Below the pieces are notes generated by a model. The model did not search any database, was not told where the DNA came from, and saw only the letters and a program-made list of their open reading frames with translations. This document shows, piece after piece, positions 44,669 through 56,220 of a DNA stretch of 64,000 nt; position 1 is the first letter of the stretch; the number at the start of each line of letters is the position of its first letter. The stretch is taken from the NCBI GenBank assembly GCA_963971405.1, contig OZ020485.1:43955469-44019468 (forward strand), in the 5' to 3' direction. Source of the stretch: Psococerastis gibbosa. Lineage: Eukaryota > Arthropoda > Insecta > Psocodea > Psocidae. A program made the position numbers and the translations under genes.

Positions 44669-47600
44669 TTACAGAAGTTTTATTTCAAATCTTTCCTCAG
44701 CTTTCCTTTCTTTCTGGCCCATAACAATTTTTTCCCGACCCTTTTCGACGAATTCGAAGAAGAGTTCAAAATTAAACACAACAACCATTTAAATATAGCA
44801 AATTAAAATCATCGTGAATTTTAAATACACTTACTCTCAGCTCAGTAATAGTCTTATCCCAATTCCGCTGAGCAATTCGAGGAACGACAGCGCGAATGAG
44901 CTTAGTGACTTTGTCGACGTTTTTCTTAAACATGGCAAGCACATCAGCCACACACACACGCTCTCCTGTCTCTCTCCAGCAGTCGTAGTCTGTTGCTAAG
45001 GCTATCGCAGCGTAGCACAGGCCTGCCTCTTTCGCCAAAACCACCTGCAACAAGTTATCATGATAAACAAAAAACAAAAACTTAAGAGTTTTAGAAAAAC
45101 TTGTTATAACCATAAAGATACATTAACTGGAGCGGCGGGAGCCATAATATGCCGAGGCACCCGTTAACCATAAGCCAACTATCAGAGATAAGTACCAACG
45201 CAAAAAATATCGAAGTCTTACACATTGCAGCATAGCAGAACGGATACCTGGACCCGGTCAAAAACTCTGTACTTAGCTTGTGCAGGCTACACTTATCACT
45301 GGGTTTCCCCGCCAAATTGCGTACTTGTGCAGGCTACACTAGCAGCCATATTGATAACGGTCTCCAACCACGGGATGGTTATAACTATAACCCGAATTAG
45401 TAAAACCCAAATAAACAAGTGGGTGTCTTAGGCGGGGATTCCACATACGTCAATAGTCAATAGTAAATATGGTATTGACGGAAATTTCAATTTTTCATTG
45501 ATACAATACATTGGCGGGGATTCCACCAACGTCAATAGTGATATTAAATGTTTTTTGACGTGGTAGCAGACATTTAAAGACTGTCTAAAAATGTCTGCTA
45601 CCACGTCAATTCGGGTTATAGATATAACAAGTTTTTCTAAAATTCTAAGTTTTTGTTTTTTTGTTTATTACAATGAAATACCACGAAGTCACGAGAATTG
45701 TAATTTTTTCTAATTCTCATGAGGTTGCAGAGAAATAATTTGTATTAACTTAGCCCATGTTGATGCTTATATTCACAATAAGCGCTTGTGTTAAAAGCAT
45801 AGAAACCTTGCAGGTTACAGAAAATTGTGGTTATAATTTTGTTAAAAAATGATAGGCGTACAGAACTAGTACGAGTACCTCTGGCACGGTCGTCATATTG
45901 ATGACGTCAGCTCCCCAAGTTCTAAAGACTAAGCTTTCAGCCTTGCTAGAGAACCGCGGTCCTTCAATTGTGACGCAGGTGCCAGTAGGCCGAACCTCCA
46001 AGTCCAACGATTTGGCTGTTTCTAATATAATTTGCCGCGTCTCCTCACAGAAAGCTGGCTCCATAGGCAAATGGCAGATCCCACGTCGAAATTCATCCGG
46101 CCCTCCGTACAATGTCTGCTCCCTTTTCGTGGTTCTGGAAGAAGTTTTAATAATAATAATTTGTATTTTTCTTCAAGTAGCCAGTAGGTATACAATTACA
46201 ATATAATTACATTTGGAAGGGGAGCCCAAAAGACAAGTTATCAAGTAATAACAAAAGAAAATGTACATACATTTCATATTGATGCATTATTTTACTCAGT
46301 TTGGTACAGGTAACTTTAGCTTCAACGGAACATGGTGAAAATTTAGAAAGTTAGCCGTAAAATACAAAATAATGGTATCAGTCATTGTTTTATCTTGATA
46401 GTTAGGCCTATTTGTTAGCCAGCCGCCATATCAAGTTGAATCCAGCGGACCAGAGCAGGTTCAAAGCTGCAGATAACTTGGTCGTGTGCACAGTGCCGGT
46501 AGGGAAACATGGTAGGACTTGTCCTGGTCACCTCCGAACTAATCGTGTGACTTCACTGTGTTTCCCAAGTGGTTCGGAATCCACTATAATCAGTAGGTCC
46601 ACTGTCCTATGGGCTGGCATAGGACAGTCAAGTCGGAGTCGCTCTATGGGCCCAAATATGAGGCCTAAGTCGTTATTAACCCCACGAACACTACTACTAC
46701 TAGACCTATTTGTTACAAGAGCGGGTAATAAAGTGTACCTGTCTATAAAAGAACTGAGTATTACTGCATCTCCAGGTTTAATTTCTTCTTTCAGTGATCC
46801 GCAGGCTGTGCTGACGATTAGATGAGTGCAGCCAACTTGGCGGAGGGCCCAAATATTGGCGCGGTAATTTACTTGCGAAGGAGAGATATCGTGAAGACGT
46901 CCGTGTCTTGCCAGAAGAACGCATGGAATTCCTTCAATCTTGCCCTCAATCAAAACATCTGAAGGCTTCCCAAAGGGCGTGTCAATGAGGCGCTCGACGC
47001 GATCGCTGACAATGTCTGGATCGTCTAACCCTGAGCCTCCAATGATTCCAACCTGAGATAAAGGCAATGCAAAATTGTAGAACTGAGCTGTTATGGCGCC
47101 CATTCCACATACGTCAATCGTCAATGAAAAATTGAAAAATGACGTAAATTGACGTGGTAGCAGAATTTTTAGTATGTCTTTAATGTCTGCTAAAACGTCA
47201 TTTTTCAATTTTTCATTGACGATTGACGTATGTGGAATGGGCGCCTAATCGAAAGGCATCCTAAGAGCACAGAGAAATCACGGCCCAGTTATCCCTATAT
47301 AATACATACTGTGTATACAGTATATAAGATATAATGTATATGCATATGCAACTTTACATAGGAAAATGCATTGTCAAAGAAGTTTGTACATGTGAAACAT
47401 AAATAAACTCAAACAGTTCCTAATAGTAAGCATACATCTATTAAAAATATTATATTTTCTCTAGTGAGTAGACAGTTTTGTTGAGGTACAGATCTTTGAC
47501 AGTTGTTTTAAAAGCTTGCCTGTTTAGGATCTTTGTTTGTAAATTTAGTTTACTATGAGGATGAGGAACGTACAAAATTGACACACCAAAATCAGATGCT

Positions 47601-48045
47601 TAATATTCTTTATTTAATTTACAAAGAATGTTGTAGAATGAATGTTACTGGGAACTACCGCCCCCACCACCCCCCAAGGTTGATGTGCCACCCTCCCACG
47701 CTTCGGCTTGAGGGGAGCATGGATGATGGACATTGGACACATAAACATGTATATAGAATATCCTTGTCTATTAGGCTGTGGGAACAGCCATTGTGGCATT
47801 GTAGGCAGCTATACGAGTGTTTGTCGTCAGCCTAATTAAAAATCAATTTAAAAATTAGCTACAGGCTATTCGGCTACCATGCGCAGTGCAGTCTTACTCA
47901 AAGCACCGGCCTCGGTGAGCGTTATATTACTTATTATACGGTATTAGAACAAATACAACTAGTCTGAAAATCACAACTAGTAACTAAAATTTAAACCAAA
48001 TTGTTGTAATGCATAAACTAAACTTACTTTAACTGGATATTCCAT
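44669..48045 (-). CDS. MTAP: S-methyl-5'-thioadenosine phosphorylase (MTAP), five coding exons
   Basis: The enzyme splits methylthioadenosine with phosphate into adenine and methylthioribose-1-phosphate, in methionine and polyamine salvage in the cytosol. Coding exons on the minus strand: 48045-48028 (MEYPVK, donor GTAAGT), 47052-46739, 46134-45879, 45044-44835 (donor GTAAGT) and probably 44740-44669; phases agree and the total is 289 residues, against 283 in human. Visible family features: GIIGGSG (8-14), LLARHGR (53-58, phosphate Arg/His), STACGSL (87-93), [11 protein letters not shown] (168-178), INMTTVPE (189-196) and ATDYDCW (213-219) with the two Asp that hold the base. The first four exons are secure. 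The last exon rests on the only AG within 94 bases of the donor and a plausible 23-residue lysine-rich tail. Introns carry family C and G repeats. Confidence 0.92.
45055..45671. repeat. Inverted repeat in MTAP intron 3 with family C-like arms
   Basis: GTTTTAGAAAAACTTGTTATAACC (in pieces, 45088-45111) is mirrored by GGGTTATAGATATAACAAG and TTTTTCTAAAA at 45614-45645. The interior contains GGCGGGGATTCCAC twice and a GACGTGGTAGCAGACATTT palindrome (about 45556-45605), so one or more family C elements sit within it. The boundaries are approximate. Confidence 0.45.
46145..46707. repeat. Dispersed repeat family G, copy 3, in MTAP intron 2
   Basis: Order as in copy 2: AATAATAATAATTTGTATTTTT, an AATTACAATATAATTACATT block, then GCCGCCATATCAAGTTGAATCC through CATGGTAGGACTTGTCC to ACTACTACTAC. 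There are extra bases between the two parts and a small internal duplication around 46610-46640. Confidence 0.6.
47095..47245. mobile_element. Palindromic family C MITE in MTAP intron 1
   Basis: Perfect-looking palindrome: GGCGCCCATTCCACATACG, GTCAATCGTCAATG, AATTGAAAAATGACG and mirror, ending CGTATGTGGAATGGGCGCC. Its open frame runs into MTAP exon 2, so a naive reading of this strand would give a false extended N-terminus. Confidence 0.75.
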
Positions 48046-49158
48046 CTTAAAAATAATTAGAAATATTTAGATTTTAGCCTAATCGTATGAACAAAATCAA
48101 CAAATCAACAACAACAAAATCAAATCAGCTGATTGATTAACATGTTTGTTTTAGGTACTACGTGCTCCTAAATGTCTTTGCAATTATTCAAATCATTTCA
48201 CATTTTCAGCAAAATATATGTAGAGACAGCGCAGTTCTGTTAAAAAATATTAAATATATATTTATTTTATTTTATTTTAAAGTTTAATAATAAAGAGAAA
48301 ATGATGAGAAGTAAGCACTCTTGAGTCTTGACTGAAGTAGTTATTTTGTGAGGGGAGGGCAAAAAACAAATTTTAAAAATTGAAATGTTTTGTTTTATTC
48401 ATGTTTTATTGGTCATTAGGTCATCGTTAAACCAATGAAATTTTCCAGTTTTATTTATTTTTACTTGTTTTGTAACTGATTTCAAGCAAATCTCAGGCAA
48501 AAATGCTTGACGGCATAAACTTTTTGAGAAATATTACTACTAGATCTTTCATTTAAATAAATAAAGCAGACGATGCGACAAATTTATTGATCAATGACAA
48601 TGATACCATGCTGAGCAGCCGGGGGTTCAACAAAATTTATAAGCTCCCTATTAATTATATTGCCGCTTGAATATAAATCTCAACATCAAGGTAAGCCTTT
48701 ATTTAATGCATGACAAAAGATAAACATAATTAAAAATTTAATGTACTGAACGCAGAATTTTGGCAGCCAAAAAAGCGTTTGCCCTACCTATTCACCTTTC
48801 GTTATTGAAATGCAAACCCCACTGATGTAAGAACAGTTATAAATATGTATGTATTTCATAACCGCACTATGTAGTTAGAACTAGAACCTGTTCAATTCGT
48901 GGTTTAATTTTCGTAGTAGTCATTTAAAATTTATCTAACCTAATCTATGTACTTGTACTGTATTACTACCAAGGTGCCTACTTGCAAAATAAATAAATAT
49001 GCCAAAATAATAATAGAAGTAATAAATAAATGCCTACGGGGGGCATGACACAAGTTATATTCATGTATCAAAGATCAAACTGGTTGCTAACAGAAATTGG
49101 TTACCTACTGTTGTCACGTGGAATACGAAACACATAAGAAACTATACAGTATAAAAGT
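48046..49158. other. MTAP upstream region, gene-free
   Basis: The MTAP start codon is preceded on its strand by a T-rich run ending AAG, so either a 5' untranslated exon or simply a promoter-proximal leader lies here. No TATA box or other promoter element could be fixed. No other feature recognised. Confidence 0.4.
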
Positions 49159-49166
49159 TAATCAGT

Positions 49167-49570
49167 CAGTGGCGTAAAGCTGGTGGTGGCACGGTCCATC
49201 TTGCCCCCTCCGGCTCCTTGGGAGGGGGGGGGGGGCAAAAGCCTCCAACATTGCAAGACGTGGTTCATGGAGACCCCAGGGCCTCCCTGTTTGTAGCAAT
49301 ATGAATATAAGAATTCCTTTGTTAGCTTTCTAAAATCTACAGCTATACTTTACTGCTATTAAAATGTGAAAAACCCCACTAGGTACTCTGTACTTATATT
49401 TTCAAATTTTTCCCCGGGGAGACCCCCGAGCCTCCTCTTTGGTTAAATGCATTATTATTTCTATACAATCTTAACCGTCGTAATGATAACATTGCAATTT
49501 AGTCCACATGTCCGCAATATATTATCTGCCGGTTTTGCCCCCGCCATCATTCCAAAACTTTACGCCTCGG
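49167..49570. mobile_element. hAT-type G/C-tract MITE
   Basis: Starts CAGTGGCGTAAAGCTGG and ends AACTTTACGCCTCGG. Flanks TAATCAGT and CAATCAGT agree at 7 of 8 positions. Same subfamily as 20285 (shared GCGTAAAG end and GTTTTGCCCCC.CCATCATTC.AAAACTTTACG right side). Confidence 0.65.
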
Positions 49571-49689
49571 CAATCAGTTAATATAATAATCCCACTTGCT
49601 CATATTCAAGAGAAATGGCAAGAAACCGCAGAGGGAATGTTAAACAATTTTACTCTGTAAGTTACTAAACAAAAAAACAGGAACGAAAT

Positions 49690-50150
49690 TGTTAGGTATA
49701 GCATAAGTGCAGGGTGCATTGGTCCCTCTTACAGTACCGTGGCTCTCTATGTTCTGGAGGTGTGCACCTATGTAAAGAAGGTTTATGGCACCTTGCCTTG
49801 GCCTTGACCCTCATGTCTATGGTACTAGGGGCAGGTATGACCTCGTGATCCCTATGCGTAGAACCAGCAGGTATGCGGGTAAACCAGCCTATGCCGGTGC
49901 TAGATACATACAAGGGCTACCTAGGAACATTAGCGAGGTGGAGAAAATGACCGCTTTTAGAAGTAAACTAAAGAGACGCCTCATAGACCACTGTTTGTAT
50001 GTGGAGGACATGATGTGGAACTATACAGCCGGTGTTTTTCTTATGATTCTCAGTGCAGATATTACTAAAACCACTACCAACAACTGGTATATTGCTTTAG
50101 GCTATTTTTTAGTATTTCATTTATTTATTGTTATTGTGTCTTAGGTTTTA
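49690..50150 (+). mobile_element. LINE 3' fragment (reverse transcriptase C-terminus, frameshifted)
   Basis: One frame reads STVALYVLEVCTYVKK (about 49733-49780), the next GRYDLVIPMRRTSRYAGKPA, IQGLPRNISEVEKM and RSKLKRRLIDHCLYVED. SLYxxExCxYVKK, LPxxI and FRxKLKxxL are the usual order at the end of LINE reverse transcriptase ORFs of the Jockey/CR1 type. At least one frame change separates the first two blocks, so the copy is dead. Confidence 0.65.
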
Positions 50151-50229
50151 GAACGTTTCATGTTAATGACTCAATACAGAAATATTCTATTTTACTCTAA
50201 TATCGCTACGACTATAAAATACATAGTAA

Positions 50230-50614
50230 GGCGCCCATTCCACCGACCGGCTAGGGCTATTTACAAAAACGGTGACGTGGTAGCAGACATTCAAGACTTA
50301 GGTGGCGCTTCCACCGACCTCGCATTGCAGAATGCAAATGACATTGACGGAAATTAGAATTTTTCTTTTTATAGAAATCTATTAAAATGTTTTTACTTAG
50401 CATATCCCATGACGCCATTTTTTAATTTTAGTTTGTTTGTTTGTGATATTACTGTATGATCATTGATCAATTTTAACCATGGCATAGAGGAAAATAAACA
50501 TTTCCGTCAATTCTGCAATGCGAGGTCGGCGGAAACCCCGCCTAAGTCTTGAATGTCTGCTACCACGTCACCGTTTTTTGTAAATAGCCCTAGCCGGGCG
50601 GTGGAATGGGCGCC
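50230..50614. mobile_element. Composite family C MITE with target duplication TAA
   Basis: Outer ends GGCGCCCATTCCACCG and CGGTGGAATGGGCGCC, TAA at 50227-50229 and 50615-50617. The nested inner element (GGTGGCGCTTCCACC to GGCGGAAACCCCGCC) occupies the centre of the outer palindrome, as in 26168 and 43928. Confidence 0.75.
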
Positions 50615-51517
50615 TAAATTGCTACAAGTGCAACGTGGATAGCGGATTTTATGGTTTGCGGGCTACGGCCCATTTCGGACATGTAAAGAGACCCAAACAC
50701 ATCGTCTTGTGATGACAAACAATCAACTGTCACGAGTATCATGACGTGACACCATGAAGATTGTTGGTCCCCCCATTGGGCCGTAATAAATTAAGTAACC
50801 CATTTGAGGATGTTTTACGAACTTCATGAAGGTCACGCATTTCTTATGTAACCTAGTTAGCACCAAAATGAATGATAATTGAACAGGCGTCAATATGAGT
50901 GGTATTGGAATTTTTTTCCACTGAAGACATGTAATTAGTCTGCACACTATCAGCATCCACGGCTTGGCGGTATTCTTCGTAACAATAAACTGAGTCCGAG
51001 CACAATGGAAAGCCTCTTATCTCTATTCAAGTCTAGTAGTCAGTTGGGGTGGAGCTTGTTCGTATACTACAAAATGTATAGAAAATTATTTAAGAACAAG
51101 TTTTTTTCTTCTGATAAACCGTTTTCGCGATATTTGACAGTCAAGATCAATCGTATTATAAAATACTGTTCCAACTTTGCAGTGTTTTTATATTCTTCAA
51201 GTTTGTTTTATTAAAGGGACAATCTTATAATCCTAAATCTTATAATACTAACCTAGCAACTAAGACAGAACCCATCACGTGCCACATGGCCTATAGGGTT
51301 CATTTTCTAATTTGTACATTTTGTATTGTACTCTTAATTTTGAATATATTGATTGATTGGTTAATTGAATCGGAGGGTGAGAAGCCTTCCAGGTGTAAAA
51401 ATCAAATATATCATGACATGTCGATCATAGGTACAGCACAGTAGCGAGCTATTTTCTATGGTCGAAAAAAAAAAAATTAAGAACATAGTTGATTAATTCC
51501 TAATTTTTCTTCTTAAG
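50615..51517. other. STARD7 upstream region, gene-free
   Basis: No exon recognised. 51280-51360 ends in a TTGATTGATTGG run that looks like a LINE tail. A promoter cannot be pinpointed. The STARD7 start codon follows a pyrimidine run and AAG, so a non-coding first exon may lie in this region. Confidence 0.35.
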
Positions 51518-54500
51518 ATGCACGTACGTCTATCCCGTCTTGTGGAGTCTTTGCGGCGCCATAGCTTAGAAATCGTACGAAGTTGCGTGCAGAATTGTGA
51601 GTGCCTGTGTGCCTACAAACTTCACCGAGCTCAGCAAGTTTACCACCGCCTCTGGGGTGTTCCCCGTTCAAGAACTCTTTTACGAGCTTTACGGAGTCGT
51701 ACTATTCTTGGTGCTACGACTCTTGCAATTTTTAACTGGGACTCCCATCGTATTCCTGACTCATCTTTGACAGATCACTATCGGGACGTTGAAGAGGTAT
51801 GCTAATACTTTTAACTCTAGGACAACTTACAGTTACCAGTTTAATTACATAATGAGAAAAACTAGGGTAGAAAGGGAGACTATGTATTAATGTATTATTA
51901 ATTATTAATACCAATAATAAATGTATTAATTGACAGGAGCGTTTCATAGTAGTTTATCCATGGAGATATTTTTGACGAATTTTTGCTTTTAGTTCCCTAA
52001 GACGTAGAAAATTAGCACCCCAAAATTTGTTGTTTTTATTGACTTTTAATTATTTAATTAATTCAATAATTCAATGCAAGTTATTAAAGATTTGGCTCAT
52101 GTAAGTTGCAGAAGACTACATCATGCATCATACAATAGGGAATAGTAAATTTTTGGTGCCTTAGTTCTTTAATAAAAACTAAAATTTCGCGTAAAATGGA
52201 ATTTTAGCCAAAACTACAAAACCGAAAAGTAAAAATAATCGATTGTATTATGCACGAAGTAGTTTTCTACAACTTAAATTAGCCAAATGTTGAATAACTT
52301 GCGGAGTTAATGAAATAAAAAATAAAAAGTACCTATTTAATTTTGGGGTGCTAATTTTCTACGTTGCATATCCTCTTAAATAAACATTTGTTTTTAATAG
52401 TCAAAGTATTAGAATCAGGCCATTATTCACAGCCATGTATACTTAACTTTAAAAAAACATACATTGGGCACCGCCATAGACTTGTTACCTATTCAGCTTC
52501 TTTTTGCCTCAGCAATTTTAATTTTCAAACGTTTTTAGGTAAAACAGTTGACAATTGACACATTGTCCTGTCGAAACTGCGGCCAAAGACTAATCGTTGA
52601 TATTCCTGCCCCTGGTATAAACTACTGCACTTGCGAGAACTCTTCTTTTGCTGCCCGAAGTGTTCAAGGTGCCTGGATCCCATTTATTGAACGAAAGGAC
52701 CTTTTGGTATGGAGGAGAGAAAAAGTGCCTAAATCTGGCATGTTCGAGTATAAATTATATGGTGCCTATCCTGAAGTTTCCGCTGATGTTTTCTTCCACG
52801 TTCAGGTATTAATTTTAATCGTATTCCATTATTTGAGTTATACTTAAAGCTGCAACTACAAAAAAATTAGTACTTCGACTATTAGGAGGATTTTCAGAAA
52901 AATCATTACAGTTGACCGCTGCAACGGTATGCCGACTCAGGCAAAAGCATGGCGAGTGTTTTTAGCCACCCCAATTTTCTGGAGTATTAAAGTGTCTCAA
53001 TTATTAATTTGGTTTAAGAGGAAATCTGACGTGGAGGTCCCCACTACGCTATTTTTTTTTTTTATACATATTGATGTATAATATGTTGCCGTCACTAACA
53101 ACCATTGGCCACAGTTTTGGTGCGCCCTCCTTCCTTTAAATTGTGGTCAATCTGTGTTATAGGCGGGCACGTGTCATATATCAAAACGTAGGGGAGCATT
53201 TCTACTAATTAAATTCAGCTCTACGATCGGAAAAACATGAGATATTCGACTTGTGCACCCGTACAGGTTTTCCGTCTCCGATTTTCTCTAATTAAGAGAC
53301 AACAGTGACCTGAGAAGGCCGACGTTTGGCTTAAAGATTTGTACATAGTAATTACACTACTTGACTTAATTAGGCGCGATCAGCCCAGGGGGACTTTTGG
53401 CCGCTCTGACGATTTCCCTCCATCTTTGCCGATCCTCAGCAGCCGCTGTCCAATCTGCTGCCTCGACGCCAACTCGAAGGAGGTCCTCCTGGAACTGGTC
53501 CGCCCATCTTCGCCTTGGGCTTCCTCTTGGTCTTCTTCCGCGGGGGATTGCTTCCCACACGGCCTTTGGAGGTCTGTGGTCCGGCATCCGGTGCACATGT
53601 CCTATCCATTGTAGCCTTTTTGCTCTAAGATCGTCAATGACGCCGAGGGCATTGTAGAACCGATGGATTTCGACGTTGCATCGGATTCGCCAGACTCCGT
53701 TGATGACTACATTATTACATTATATTTACTACTATTTACTATTTACTACATTATACACTATTACACTACATATTGTATAATTGCCAACCAAAAGTGCATA
53801 GTAATTTTTATTTAGAAACCAGTATTATGGCTAAACACATGGAGATAGGTTTTCTCATGTTTAAGTCAAAAATAAATCTGGTATATTGTCAGTGAGCAAA
53901 ATTTAGACAACAAAATTAACACTTGCATGTAAAAAAAAAATGTAAAGAAAGCTAACAGGACCTTGTTTATGGGCAATAGGAGATCAAAACTAAATATAGT
54001 ATTCTGTTTTATAAACAAATAGAGCGTTTAATTTTTTTTTATATATATATTTTTTTCAATAAATAGGCGCTTCTGCTTGGAATATTGTTGTCAACCCCAG
54101 GGTCTCCTCGAGAGTATCCTGAAGAGGCAGATTGACCTCGAGGTACGCAATGACGAGAGGTATGACCTTTCCATGCTGTATGTACGGAAGCCGCAGAAGG
54201 GCTCTGGTTTAGACCGGACAGGTCAGCAAGACATGCGCCACTGTCAGTGAGACGTCAAAGTTATGGCAACTCGGTGGCGGGTCGTTTGCCATAAGCTGGA
54301 GTCTGGAGCGGCTCAGATGCATACGCGACAACAGAATTTCCTCTCGTCGGTGGGGGTGGTTTGGTGTTGCCCGCCAGCCCAGACGCGGCTTATTGATGCT
54401 TATTTGTCTGAATTTTATTTCTAGTTGGACCCTGACTACAGAATAGATTGGGACAAATCGGCGGTTCAAGTCCGTGTTGTTGACGTTGATCCAAAGGTTC

Positions 54501-55345
54501 ATGGTAGTGAAATTTTATACTGGGAAATGAAGTGGCCAAAGTTGTTCAGTAACCGCGACTACGTGTTCAATCGGCGTTACTTGGTGAATCATCAACAGAA
54601 AGTCATGGCAATTCGTAACGAAGTGGTAGAGCACCCTTGTGTACCTGATGACAAAAGTAAATACCGCGTCAAGGTGAGCTTATTTGATTCCATTTGATGT
54701 CTCTCGCCTAACACTGGAAGTGACAAAAGTAGAAGTACTGCTGCAATTAAAACAGATCAGACAAATAAAGTCATACGCTCAAATGATAATCCTTCCGATC
54801 GTATATTAATAATTGTGGTTATGCTATAGCTTATATAGGTTGTCTTAGTGCAAGGAAAACGTGATTTCCCTACACACTGTACATTACTTGGCGCCTCTAG
54901 TAAATCATACCCTTTCTCCCCCTGCATGTATACCGAGAAGAACGGGTGATACCCGTTACAAGGAGTTAATTAATTTCGCCAAAAATACCGCAGTATTCAT
55001 TGGTTACAAAATATTTAGAAATCTGCCTTAATAATTCGAGCTAATCATTAGCCGAAATTGTTTTTTTTATTTCAGGAATATTACTGTACGATGGTTATCA
55101 AGCCTTTTAAGAATTTTGAAGAACCAGGAGTTGAATTTTGTATGACATATTTTGACAACCCTGGCCTATCTCTGCCTACGCCAGTACAAACTTGGGTTGC
55201 CACATCTGCAATGCCCGACTTCTTAATGCGCTTGCGTAATGCTTCAATAGCCTATGCAAAAAGGACTGGTTGCAAAGGACCCGGAGGACAATGCAATAAA
55301 CCAAGGGCTACTCCTGTTTTCAATGAAGCCGTTCGCGTATCTTGA
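51518..55345 (+). CDS. STARD7: StAR-related lipid transfer protein 7, mitochondrial; four coding exons
   Basis: STARD7 moves phosphatidylcholine to and within mitochondria. Exons: 51518-51796, 52539-52805, 54425-54673 and 55076-55345, all phase 0, giving 354 residues (human 370). Residues 1-60 are Arg-rich without acidic runs (MTS-like), with HRAQQ as in human STARD7; TILGATTLAIFNWD (about 63-76) matches the short hydrophobic segment that in human is cut by PARL. The START domain runs from about 130 to 340: LLVWRREK, EYKLYGAYPEVSADVFFHVQ, LDPDYRIDWD, EILYWEMKWPKLFSNRDYV, VEHPCVPDDKSKYRVK, MVIKPFKNFEEPGVEF and MPDFLMRLRNAS. Unusual is a Cys set at 104, 107, 123 and 125 (CX2C-X15-CXC) between the two parts. 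Exon 2 has two possible acceptors 9 bases apart (52539 or 52548); the first has the better pyrimidine tract. Confidence 0.93.
53345..53710 (-). mobile_element. LINE 3' fragment in STARD7 intron 2
   Basis: An open minus-strand frame of about 120 codons reads NGVWRIRCNVEIHRFYNALG, LRAKRLQWIGHVHRMPD, HRPPKAVWEAIPRGRRPRG, RRRWADQFQEDL and DRQRWREIVRAAKSP to a stop at about 53366. RLxWxGHVxRM, GRRxRGxPxxRW and DRxxWRxxV are the classic C-terminal motifs of many invertebrate LINE reverse transcriptases. The frame is intact, so the insertion may be fairly young. It is 5'-truncated; a CTA/TTA-rich low-complexity run abuts it at 53711. Confidence 0.75.
54064..54440 (-). mobile_element. LINE fragment (RNase H-like region to C-terminus) in STARD7 intron 2
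   Basis: The minus-strand frame reads RREEILLSRMHLSRSRL, ANDPPPSCHNFDVSLTVAH and VLLTCPV to a stop near 54212, then continues in frame to about 54065. RREEIxLSRMRxGHTRL, PPPxCxxC and LTVxHxLLxCP are known from Jockey/I-type LINEs after the RNase H region. It lies immediately before STARD7 exon 3 (54425). Confidence 0.65.
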
Positions 55346-55439
55346 GGTCTCCCTAGTCTATCTGCATGACAATATTTAATAATTATTTATTGTTTTTTTT
55401 TTCACTGTACATACGTAAGACATTTTTAGATTAATTAAT

Positions 55440-55690
55440 AAGGGTATTCACAATGCTGAAGTTATCAAGTTAAAAGTGTTATCAGAGTTAGCCCACATCG
55501 TCAGTGGGTCTCTGGGTGTTGCAGGTTCACAAATATAAATCAATATGGTGGCGCTGACATTCCTTTGAATTATCGATCGCAGCGCCACTTTAACCAAGGT
55601 CGAAGCTGACACACTGGTTAGCTTAGCTCTCCGCTTCCACGGGTGCTAACTCCACTTAACCAGGTATCACAGTTTAACACCAACAATATT
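55440..55690. mobile_element. Family N element, copy 2, decayed
   Basis: AGGGTATTCACAATGCTGAAG and TTATCAAGTTA match the left arm at 4501, and inner GCACACTGGTTAGCT-like and GGTGCTAACTC blocks match the interior. The right arm is no longer clear. Confidence 0.4.
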
Positions 55691-56091
55691 AATTCCCTTA
55701 ATTACCCTGGCACCAGCTAAGGCTGATCTCATACCTTTTTATTTTCAAGCTAAATATAGACGAAACATCAATATTTTTACCTTCATTAATGGCGCCAATA
55801 GGATGTAACTTAGTGGATTTTCTGTAAATTGTGGTATTTCCTGCTTCGTAAAGATATGATCTTTAATCAAACACAGGTTACTGGTGTCCAAGGACGAAAC
55901 GAAAACATATGTATGCACAGTCCCTGTTAAGAAATAGTCATTTTTCAAAGGCACGACGTATTAAACAAATAATGGCGATGTGTCCATCGTTGGCGTTGGT
56001 GATAAAACTGAGGTCCTTTCAAAATATCCGGGCTACTCATTTGGTCTAGTAGTTAATGACAACTAACTTTTTTGGGGCCCATGATTAACTC

Positions 56092-56220
56092 ACCGAAATT
56101 AGAGGATATAGAAACACTGGAGATGGCGGGATTCGAACCCACGATCTACGCCTATCCGGGGGCATCGTCTTAATCTGGACCACAAGCCCGAGTACAGTAC
56201 AGTGCCCTCTAAATCCTCTT
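56092..56220 (-). repeat. Inverted-repeat element around a tRNA-like core (family K), copy 2
   Basis: Arms ACCGAAATTAGAGGATATAG and CTCTAAATCCTCT enclose a minus-strand tRNA-like stretch (about 56192-56120): GGGCTTGTGGTCCAGATTAAG has a box A-like segment and CGTGGGTTCGAATCCCGCC is a strong box B. The segment between is long for an anticodon arm. It may be a SINE or decayed tRNA pseudogene caught between the arms. Confidence 0.55.

Noticed and set aside
46528-47208. 226-codon frame as full MTAP N-terminus
   Set aside because: The first 50 codons come from a palindromic MITE, and the last ones run past the donor at 46738. The true coding part is 47052-46739, joined to the six-codon exon at 48045-48028.
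53366-53657. Plus-strand frames over the LINE at 53345-53710
   Set aside because: The minus-strand frame carries the LINE C-terminal motifs; the plus-strand frames are its antisense shadows.
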